64,000 nucleotides of DNA, taken from contig NZ_JAGIBD010000001.1 in the NCBI RefSeq assembly GCF_017744555.1, positions 248,001-312,000 of the forward strand, in the 5' to 3' direction. The first letter of the stretch is position 1. Each line of letters begins with the position of its first letter. Origin of the DNA: Cellulomonas sp. Lineage in GTDB: Bacteria > Actinomycetota > Actinomycetes > Actinomycetales > Cellulomonadaceae. Below the pieces are notes generated by a model, which saw only the letters and a list, made by a program, of their open reading frames with translations, searched no databases and was not told where the DNA came from. Position numbers and translations under genes: made by a program. This document shows, piece after piece, positions 1-8,449 of this stretch.

Positions 1-429
1 CAGCGGGTGTCCGACCGCCGCGGCGACGGTGTTCAGCTCGTCGGCGGACAGCCAGCTGCGGTCCGGGTTGAGCACCGACAGCTCGACGCTCGCGAAGCCG
101 GCCGGCCAGTCATACACCAGGTCGTCCAGCGTGGTCGCGGCCCCGCAGCATGGGGCCTCCACGTCCAGCGTCACGAAGTCGTGCTCGTCCCGCCGCGCCA
201 TCTGCTCGGACCACCACTCGAGGTCGAGCTCGGCGTGGCAGGCCGGGCAGCCGATCCGCTCGAGGTTGGCACCCTGGTCGATGAACGTGACCATGCCGTA
301 CACCTCGGCCGCGATCTCCTGGGCGCTCGGGGCCAGGACGCGGAGGGTGGCGACGGCTCGGTCGGCCTGCTCGGACGTCGGGAGCCAGGTCCGGTCGGTC
401 GGGAAGAGTCGCAGGTAGTTGTCGCTCAT
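1..429 (-). CDS. Hypothetical protein with paired cysteines, 3' end outside window
   Basis: A minus-strand frame opens with ATG at 429 and stays open to the left edge, giving 143 residues without a stop. The protein begins MSDNYLRLFPTDRTW and carries a CPAC motif near residue 60 and a PCCG motif near residue 92, which together could hold a zinc ion. A purine-rich GAGGCGG lies just upstream of the ATG. Codon use matches the neighbouring chromosomal genes. I do not recognise the family; many short actinobacterial proteins of unknown function have this size and cysteine layout. The C-terminus is missing, so the full length is unknown. Confidence 0.7.
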   Translation of the reverse strand, partial: MSDNYLRLFPTDRTWLPTSEQADRAVATLRVLAPSAQEIAAEVYGMVTFIDQGANLERIGCPACHAELDLEWWSEQMARRDEHDFVTLDVEAPCCGAATTLDDLVYDWPAGFASVELSVLNPDRSWLSADELNTVAAAVGHPL

Positions 430-589
430 GTCAGCCGCCTCGTGGTCCCGTCTGCCGTGCGCCCGCCGTCGCCGTCGGACGCGCGAGCGCCGGGAGCATG
501 CCCTTCGTCGACGAGGTGGACGGTATCGGTCGCGTGGGCGCGGCCCCAGCACGCTCGCCGTGCGGCGGTCTCTCGCGCGTTGTCGGATC

Positions 590-920
590 AGGACGGCGCT
601 GCTGTTCGCCGAGTGCTGGGGCGTGCAGGAACACCTGACGAGCCCGCTCGTGAGGTCGCTCAACGGGCGGCCGAAGTTCGTCGCGTCGAACACGATCACC
701 GCACCGCGGTGGGCGGGCACGACCGCGTCGGGCGATCTCGAGAAGGCCGTGTGCGACCTCAAGGCGACGCCCGGTGGTGAGCTCCAGGTGCACGGGAGCG
801 GTCAGCTCATCTGGTGGCTGCTGCAGCATCAGCTGGTCGACGAGATGGCGCTGATCGTGTGCCCGGTGAGCGGATCACCGTGCAGACCTTCCGGCCGCAG
901 GCCGCCCGACGCACCGTAGT
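590..920 (+). pseudogene. Decayed dihydrofolate-reductase-like (RibD C-terminal) remnant
   Basis: Read from about 590, one frame gives a clear match to the second half of the RibD-C/DHFR-like family, with LNGRPKFVAS near 659 and PGGELQVHGSGQL near 773, both typical of these proteins. After MALIVCPV (near 866) the frame runs into unrelated residues, while another frame carries RITVQTFRPQ, which resembles the last strand of the same family. The N-terminal NADPH-binding half is absent and the block between these two parts is too short. I read this as a gene with a lost 5' half, an internal deletion and a frameshift. No start codon or ribosome binding site fits. Confidence 0.7.
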
Positions 921-954
921 CGGGTCCCGCCGGGCGGGCGCCCGGGTGGGGGTC

Positions 955-2454
<1,500 letters not shown>

Positions 2455-2530
2455 CTAAGACGGTCGCCCCGGGCACCCGGACGTGCCTCCGTCGGGAGGC
2501 CGTGTCGGCGGGGGCTGGCAGGCTGTCCAG

Positions 2531-4633
2531 GTGACGCAGACCGACCACACCGTGACGGCGGACGCTGCCCTGACCGTCCTGCGCCGGCTCGTCGGCGACC
2601 CGGCGGCCGTGTTCCACGACGGGCAGCTGGAGGCGATCGAGGCCCTGGTCGACGACCGCCGCCGCGCGCTCGTCGTGCAGCGCACCGGGTGGGGCAAGTC
2701 CGCCGTGTACTTCGTCGCGACGATGCTGCTGCGCGAGCGCGGCGCCGGTCCCACGGTGCTCGTCTCGCCGCTCCTCGCCCTCATGCGCGACCAGGTCGCC
2801 GCCGCCGAGCGGGCCGGGGTCCGGGCGCTCGCGATCAACTCGACGAACGCGCACGAGTGGGAGGACGTGCTCGCGGCGCTCGCGGCCGACGAGGTGGACG
2901 TGCTGCTCGTCTCGCCGGAGCGGCTCAACAACCCGTCGTTCCGGGAGGAGCAGCTGCCGACGCTCGTACGACGGCTCGGGATGCTCGTGGTCGACGAGGC
3001 GCACTGCATCAGCGACTGGGGGCACGACTTCCGGCCCGACTACCGCCGGTTGCGCGACCTCGTCGCGGCGATGCCGACGGGTGTCCCGGTGCTCGCGACC
3101 ACGGCGACCGCGAACCGCCGGGTGGTCGCGGACGTGGCGGAGCAGCTCGGCACGGGAGGGTCGGACGTGCTCACCGTCCGCGGCCCGCTCGCGCGCGCCT
3201 CGCTGCGGCTCGGCGTGCTGCGGCTGCCGGACGCTCGGACGAGGCTGGCGTGGCTGCTCAGCCACCTCGCCGACCTGCCCGGATCCGGGATCATCTACAC
3301 GCTCACCGTCTCGGCCGCGGAGGACACCGCCCGGCTGCTGCGCGACGCCGGCCACGACGTGCGGGCGTACACGGGTCAGACGGACCCGGCCGACCGGGAG
3401 GCCGCCGAGGCTGCGCTCAAGCGGAACGAGGTCAAGGCGCTCGTCGCGACGAGCGCGCTCGGCATGGGCTTCGACAAGCCGGACCTCGGGTTCGTGCTGC
3501 ACCTCGGCGCCCCGTCGTCGCCCGTCGCCTACTACCAGCAGGTCGGCCGCGCCGGGCGGGCGACCGCGAGTGCCGACGTCCTGCTGCTGCCGGGGCCCGA
3601 GGACCGCGACATCTGGCAGTACTTCGCGACGGCGTCGATGCCGGACCGGGCCAGGGCCGAGCGGGTCATCGCCGAGCTGTCGGACGAGCCGCTGTCGACG
3701 CCCGCGCTCGAGGCGCTCGTCGACATCCGGCGCACGCCGCTCGAGCTGCTGCTCAAGGTGCTCGACGTCGACGGTGCCGTGCGCCGGGTGCGGGGCGGCT
3801 GGGTCGCCACCGGCCAGCCGTGGACGTACGACGCCGACCGCTACGCACGGATCGCCGCCGCCCGGGTCGCGGAGCAGGAGCACATGCTCGAGTACGAGCG
3901 GACCGACGGCTGCCGCATGGAGTTCCTGCAGCGCAGCCTCGACGACGAGACGGCGGCACCGTGCGGGCGGTGCGACTCGTGCGCCGGCGCGTGGTACCCG
4001 GTCGACGTGGTCGACGGCGCGGCCGCCTCGGCGGGGCGCGCGCTCGACCGGGTCGGCGTGCCGGTCGAGCCGCGGGCGCAGTGGCCGGTCGGCGCGGACC
4101 GGCTCGGGGTGCCGGTGCGCGGCCGGATCGCGGTCGAGGAGCGTGCGTCCGAGGGGCGGGCGCTCGCGCGCCTGACGGATCTCGGTTGGGGGAACGCCCT
4201 GCGGGAGACGTTCGCCGCCGGGACGCCCGACGGGCCGGTGACGCGGGCGATGCTCGACGGCTGCGTGCGGGTGCTCGCGCAGTGGGGCTGGGAGGAACGG
4301 CCGACGTCGGTGGTCGCGATGCCGTCGCGGCGGCACCCGCTCCTTGTCGACTCGCTCGCCCGGGGCATCGCCGACGTCGGGCGGCTGCCGTACGCGGGCG
4401 CGCTCGCGGTGCGTGACGGCGGCCCCACCGGTGAGCCGGGCGGCAGCAGCGCGTTCCGGCTCGCGGGCGTGTGGCAGCGGTTCGACGCCTCGGGCCTCAC
4501 GCTGCCGCCCGGGCCGGTGCTGCTCGTCGACGACCTCGTGGACAGCCGGTGGACCGTGACCGTCGCCGCCCGGGAGCTGCGGCTCGCAGGTGCGTCGGAG
4601 GTGCTGCCGTTCGTGCTCGCGCTGCGGGGCTGA
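2531..4633 (+). CDS. recQ: RecQ-family DNA helicase with C-terminal phosphoribosyltransferase-like domain
   Basis: The protein has about 700 residues. Helicase motifs are in order: Walker A TGWGKS near residue 55, DEAH in VVDEAHCISDW near residue 156, and motif VI QQVGRAGR near residue 337. A Cys pair in CGRCDSC near residue 480 fits the RecQ zinc-binding region. The C-terminal 200 residues replace the usual HRDC domain and end with VLLVDDLVDSRWTVTVAA, a type I phosphoribosyltransferase pyrophosphate-loop motif. RecQ enzymes unwind DNA 3' to 5' using ATP; what the second domain adds is unknown. I chose the GTG at 2531 because upstream codons look non-coding. It is divergent from gdhA. Confidence 0.9.
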   Translation: MTQTDHTVTADAALTVLRRLVGDPAAVFHDGQLEAIEALVDDRRRALVVQRTGWGKSAVYFVATMLLRERGAGPTVLVSPLLALMRDQVAAAERAGVRALAINSTNAHEWEDVLAALAADEVDVLLVSPERLNNPSFREEQLPTLVRRLGMLVVDEAHCISDWGHDFRPDYRRLRDLVAAMPTGVPVLATTATANRRVVADVAEQLGTGGSDVLTVRGPLARASLRLGVLRLPDARTRLAWLLSHLADLPGSGIIYTLTVSAAEDTARLLRDAGHDVRAYTGQTDPADREAAEAALKRNEVKALVATSALGMGFDKPDLGFVLHLGAPSSPVAYYQQVGRAGRATASADVLLLPGPEDRDIWQYFATASMPDRARAERVIAELSDEPLSTPALEALVDIRRTPLELLLKVLDVDGAVRRVRGGWVATGQPWTYDADRYARIAAARVAEQEHMLEYERTDGCRMEFLQRSLDDETAAPCGRCDSCAGAWYPVDVVDGAAASAGRALDRVGVPVEPRAQWPVGADRLGVPVRGRIAVEERASEGRALARLTDLGWGNALRETFAAGTPDGPVTRAMLDGCVRVLAQWGWEERPTSVVAMPSRRHPLLVDSLARGIADVGRLPYAGALAVRDGGPTGEPGGSSAFRLAGVWQRFDASGLTLPPGPVLLVDDLVDSRWTVTVAARELRLAGASEVLPFVLALRG

Positions 4634-4881
4634 CCGTCCGTCCCCGCCGCTCGTCCCCGAACGATGCCCGATCGGGAGGTATCAGCGGAGCCGTCGTGCC
4701 GTCCATTCATCCTGTGGGCGGCGTCGAGTCACCCTCCGTTCGTGACCGTCGCGCAGCGTCCTGCACGGCCGTCGCGGCGAGCCCCCGGGGTCGGTCCGCG
4801 ACCTTCACCCCCGGCAGGGGTCGCCCCGCGCCGGGAGGCAGTGAGAAGGTCGACGGACGACGCACCGCAGAGGGGTCCTAC

Positions 4882-6576
4882 GTGCTCGTGAACCGGCCCA
4901 GGAGCAGGCGCGCGTACCGTGCGCGCCCGATGTCGGTGCGAGCCCACGACTCCGTCGTCGCCAGGTGCGGTGCGGTCGTGCTGGCGGCTCTCCTCGCGGG
5001 CGCGCCGGTGCTGCTGTCGCAGGGGGTCCCCCCGGTCGAGGCGGCCGACATCCTCGCGGTGCGCGACGGTGTGCCCGCGCACCTGCCGACCACGCGCAAG
5101 CAGGTGGCTCCCGACGTCAACCCGTTCGCGGCGCAGCAGGCCCTCGCGCGGCTCGACGACCGGCTCGCGGCGGTCGAGACCGCGACCGCGACGCTCGTCG
5201 GCCACCCGCTGGCCCCGGCCGCCCCCGAACCGCCCGTGCAGGTCAGCCGCGTGGTCCACGCGGGTCCGGTGCCGCGCGCCGACGTGCAGGTGCGTCTTCA
5301 GGACGAACCGGAGGACGAGGCGGCGGCCGACGCCCCCGCCGAGCCGTTGCACTGGACAGGTGAGCCGGAGCAGCTCCCGCCCCGGGTGGAGGACGCGCGG
5401 CAGGAGGTCGTCACCGGCGACCTCAGCAGCGCGATCCGGGCGGTCGACGACGTCGAGGACGGCGTGCTGCTCGTCGCGACCGACCTCGCCGACGCATCGG
5501 CCCAGAGCGCCGCGCTCGCGCGCCAGCTCGTCCCGACCGACCCGCACGTGGCCCTCCTCGACACGGCCGTCGTCGCCTCGCACGCCGCGGCCGACGCCCG
5601 TGACGTGGTGACCGCCGCGACGACCGCGACGCAGGCGCGCGACGCCGCGGCCGGCGTCACGCTCGCCGCCCGGGTCGCCGCGCAGAGCGCCGACGAGGCC
5701 CTCAAGGCCGCGATCGCCCGCGCCGAGCTGCAGGCGCACTCGACCGACGGGTACACCAACGGCAACATCCCGCTCGAGGTGCTGTGCCCCGTCGCGTTCG
5801 CGCCCCGGCACCACCTGCGCTGCGACGCCGCCGAGGCGCTCGTCCGGATGAACGAGGCGTACCGCGCGGCGTTCGGCCGCGACATCGCGATCACCGACTC
5901 GTACCGCTCGCTCGAGGCCCAGGTCCGCACCAAGGCGGCCAAGGGGTCGCTCGCCGCGACGCCCGGCACGTCGAACCACGGGTGGGGCCTCGCGATCGAC
6001 CTCGGCGACGGTGCGAACTCCTACCGGTCGGCCCAGTACGCGTGGCTCAAGGCGTACGCGGCCCTGTTCGGCTGGCACCACCCGTCGTACATGGACGAGG
6101 GCGGTCGCGGCCCGCACGAGCCGTGGCACTGGGAGTTCGGCACGATCGACGACCGCGGCACCGGCACGTCGGCCCCGATCCTCGTCAACGGCGAACCGAA
6201 CGCCGCGATCCCGCCCGTGCCGGTCGACCCGGCGACCACGGAGACGACGGACGACCCGACGGCGGAACCCACGCCGACGCCGACCCCGACGCCCACGGTG
6301 ACGCCGACGCCCTCGCCGACCGGGTCGCCGACCACCACGCCCGAGCCGACGCCCAGCGGGTCGCCGAGCGCGTCGCCGAGCCCGGATCCGAGCACCGACC
6401 CCACCCCCGACCCGACCGGGACGCCGACCGACCCGCCGACGGGCTCGCCGACGGACCCGCCGACGGATCCGCCGACCGACCCCGCGACTGTCCCGACGGG
6501 CCCCGCGTCCGAGCCGTCCACACCGGCGCCGGACCCGACGGACCCGACCGGCACGACGCCGACCGCACCGGCCTGA
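4882..6576 (+). CDS. Exported M15-family D-alanyl-D-alanine carboxypeptidase
   Basis: A 564-residue exported protein. A hydrophobic segment near residues 27-45 (VLAALLAGAPVLL) follows basic residues and can act as signal peptide. A helical, Ala/Asp-rich middle part leads to a VanY-type M15 peptidase domain around residues 290-430 with the zinc-binding motifs SNHGWGLAIDL and EPWHWEF. These enzymes trim the terminal D-Ala of peptidoglycan stems. The last 110 residues are a Pro/Thr/Ser/Asp repeat tail, a good target for O-mannosylation by the enzyme encoded at 60702-62549 (inference). The GTG at 4882 follows AGAGGGG; GTG 4888 is an alternative. The 248 bases upstream show no recognised riboswitch. 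Confidence 0.85.
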   Translation: MLVNRPRSRRAYRARPMSVRAHDSVVARCGAVVLAALLAGAPVLLSQGVPPVEAADILAVRDGVPAHLPTTRKQVAPDVNPFAAQQALARLDDRLAAVETATATLVGHPLAPAAPEPPVQVSRVVHAGPVPRADVQVRLQDEPEDEAAADAPAEPLHWTGEPEQLPPRVEDARQEVVTGDLSSAIRAVDDVEDGVLLVATDLADASAQSAALARQLVPTDPHVALLDTAVVASHAAADARDVVTAATTATQARDAAAGVTLAARVAAQSADEALKAAIARAELQAHSTDGYTNGNIPLEVLCPVAFAPRHHLRCDAAEALVRMNEAYRAAFGRDIAITDSYRSLEAQVRTKAAKGSLAATPGTSNHGWGLAIDLGDGANSYRSAQYAWLKAYAALFGWHHPSYMDEGGRGPHEPWHWEFGTIDDRGTGTSAPILVNGEPNAAIPPVPVDPATTETTDDPTAEPTPTPTPTPTVTPTPSPTGSPTTTPEPTPSGSPSASPSPDPSTDPTPDPTGTPTDPPTGSPTDPPTDPPTDPATVPTGPASEPSTPAPDPTDPTGTTPTAPA

Positions 6577-6595
6577 CCCTCACGGTCAGGGTCAG
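6573..6595. terminator. Stem-loop between convergent genes
   Basis: CTGACCCT (6573-6580) and AGGGTCAG (6588-6595) form a perfect 8-bp stem with a 7-base loop. It spans the stop codons of the M15 peptidase and the convergent AraC gene, so it could serve both strands. There is no T-run, so activity as a terminator is uncertain. Confidence 0.4.
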
Positions 6596-7551
6596 CTCCG
6601 CGCCCGGCGGGTGCTGCCAGGTCGGACCCCGACGGTCCGCGTGTACGCGTGGCTGAACGCGGCCTCGGACTCGTAGCCGAGCGCGGCGGCCACCTCGCGG
6701 ACGGTCGCGCCGCCGTGCGCGAGCCGGTCGGCGGCCACGTGCATGCGCCACCGGGTCACGTACCGCATGGCGGGTTCGCCGACGACGTCGGTGAACCGGG
6801 CCGCGAAGCTCGACCGGGACATCGCGGCCTCCCGGGCGAGCGTCGCGACGGTCCACGGGCGGCCGGGGTCGCGGTGCACGGCGGCGATGGCGGCGCCGAC
6901 CTGGGGGTCGCGCAGCGCGCCGAGCCAGCCGGTGCGGGCGTTCTGCGCGTCGAGCCAGGCGCGCACCGCCTGGATGACGAGGATGTCGGCGAGGCGGGTG
7001 GTGACGGCCTCGCCGCCCGGGCGGGCACGTCGGAGCTCGTCGGTCATGAGCGCGAGCGTGCCGTCGATCCACGAGGGTGCGTCGGGCGTGGCACGGTTCA
7101 CGTGCACGACGGGCGGCAGCAGGTCGAGCAGGGGCCGCGACGCGGGGCCGTCGACGCCGAGCACGCCGCAGACGAGCTCGGTGCGGGGGCCGGGCCCGTG
7201 GTGCCGCAGCACCGAGTAGTGCTCGGTGACGTACTCCTGCGGAAGCTCGTCGACCCGCCCGAGCGACGGCGTCCCGGGGGCGCTGAGCAGCAGGTGGCCG
7301 CGGCCGTGCGGCACGAGCGCGAGGTCCCCGACCCCCAGGCGCACGGGCGGCTCGCCGCCGACCTCGACCCACGCCTCGCCGGCGGTGACGACGTGGAAGC
7401 TCACGCAGTCGGCGAACGCGGGCATCTCCACGGCCCAGTCGCCGTCGGCCTCGGTGCGGCAGTAGAAGAACCCGGTGATGCGCAGCCGGTGCAGGGCCTC
7501 GCCGACGGGGTCGGCGGGCGCCCAGGGCGGGTCGACGACGAGCTGGCTCAT
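6592..7551 (-). CDS. AraC-family transcriptional regulator with N-terminal cupin
   Basis: A 319-residue regulator. Residues 20-180 form a cupin-like sensing domain (WVEVGGEPPVRLGVGDLAL, PHGRGHLL). Residues about 210-315 form the double helix-turn-helix AraC domain: WTVATLAREAAMSRSSFAARF for the first and VREVAAALGYESEAAFSHAY for the second. The cupin belongs to the group found in regulators of oxidoreductase genes. It is divergent from the NAD(P)-binding protein at 7692, which is its likely target, with inverted repeats between them. The inducer cannot be told from sequence. Confidence 0.9.
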   Translation of the reverse strand: MSQLVVDPPWAPADPVGEALHRLRITGFFYCRTEADGDWAVEMPAFADCVSFHVVTAGEAWVEVGGEPPVRLGVGDLALVPHGRGHLLLSAPGTPSLGRVDELPQEYVTEHYSVLRHHGPGPRTELVCGVLGVDGPASRPLLDLLPPVVHVNRATPDAPSWIDGTLALMTDELRRARPGGEAVTTRLADILVIQAVRAWLDAQNARTGWLGALRDPQVGAAIAAVHRDPGRPWTVATLAREAAMSRSSFAARFTDVVGEPAMRYVTRWRMHVAADRLAHGGATVREVAAALGYESEAAFSHAYTRTVGVRPGSTRRARS

Positions 7552-7581
7552 CTGGCCCTCCGCAGCGGACGAACGTCGGAC

Positions 7582-7610
7582 GATCCGACATGTTCCGCCG
7601 ACGTCGGATC
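7582..7610. promoter_or_regulatory. Candidate operator for the AraC regulator
   Basis: GATCCGAC (7582-7589) and GTCGGATC (7603-7610) form a perfect 8-bp inverted repeat with a 13-base spacer. The left arm is also part of a second palindrome, GTCGGA-CGA-TCCGAC (7575-7589). The site lies 31 bases upstream of the AraC start and 82 bases upstream of the divergent gene, a usual place for an autoregulatory operator. Confidence 0.5.
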
Positions 7611-7691
7611 ATAGACCGTCCAAACGGAGCCTGGTGGGCTGAGCACAGAGCCGGCGCACACCGCGCGGCTCCCGCACCCCGGAGGCACACC

Positions 7692-8384
7692 ATGAAGGTT
7701 CTCGTCGTCGGTGCGACGGGCGGCTCCGGCCGCGCCGCCGTGACCGCCCTCGTCCGTCGCGGTCACGAGGTGACCGCCCTGTCCCGGCACGCCGGCACCC
7801 TGACCGCCGACCCCACCCTGCGCGGCGTCCGCACGGTCGACGGCGACGCGACCGACCCGGCCGTCGTCGGACCGCTCGTCGCCGGGCAGGACGCCGTGGT
7901 CGTCACGCTCGGCATCAGCGAGAGCGCGATCCGCGTGCGCCTGCGCGGACCCGCGGGCACCGCGCCCGACGTCCGTTCGCGCGGCACCCGCACGGTCGTC
8001 GACGCGATGCGTGCGCACGGCGTCCGGCGGCTCGTCGTCCAGACGTCCTACGGCGTCGGCGAGACCCGCGACCGGCTCTCGACGGCCATGCGCGTCGTCT
8101 TCGCGCTCCTGCTCCGCCCGCAGATCGCCGACACCGAGGTCCAGCACGCGCTCGTCCGGGACAGCGGCCTGGACTGGGTGAGCGTGCAGCCGGTCAACCT
8201 CACCGACGAGGCCGCCGACGAGATGCCGTTCACGTCGACGACCGGCGACGTGCAGGGGTACAAGGTCGCGCGGGCGCGCGTCGGGCAGTTCCTCGCGGCC
8301 GCCGTCGAGGACGACCGCTGGGTGGGGCGGAGCGTCGCCCTGTCGGGGGTCGCCGACGCGTCGGTCGCGCGGTCGCGCGCCTGA
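7692..8384 (+). CDS. NAD(P)-binding SDR-type protein (NmrA-like)
   Basis: A 230-residue cytosolic protein. The N-terminus MKVLVVGATGGSGRAAV is the dinucleotide-binding GxxGxxG motif of atypical short-chain dehydrogenases. RRLVVQTSYGVGETRDR near residue 117 corresponds to the family's central strand and active-site region, and there is no clear YxxxK, as in NmrA-like and SDR_a5 proteins. Such proteins act as reductases or redox sensors; the substrate is unknown. The ATG at 7692 follows GGAGG at 7681-7685. The divergent AraC regulator probably controls it. Confidence 0.85.
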   Translation: MKVLVVGATGGSGRAAVTALVRRGHEVTALSRHAGTLTADPTLRGVRTVDGDATDPAVVGPLVAGQDAVVVTLGISESAIRVRLRGPAGTAPDVRSRGTRTVVDAMRAHGVRRLVVQTSYGVGETRDRLSTAMRVVFALLLRPQIADTEVQHALVRDSGLDWVSVQPVNLTDEAADEMPFTSTTGDVQGYKVARARVGQFLAAAVEDDRWVGRSVALSGVADASVARSRA

Positions 8385-8449
8385 CCGCTGGGCCGTTCGG
8401 AGGGACTTCCTGACGTCCCGGCGGCCAGCGGTTACGCTTCGCGATCACC

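Noticed and set aside
431..829. Possible minus-strand gene opposite the DHFR remnant
   Set aside because: Arg/Pro-rich with no motif and no ribosome site; the plus strand shows the DHFR homology.
4634..4881. c-di-AMP (ydaO) riboswitch upstream of the cell-wall peptidase
   Set aside because: Such switches often precede actinobacterial wall hydrolases, but the conserved core elements could not be found in this leader.
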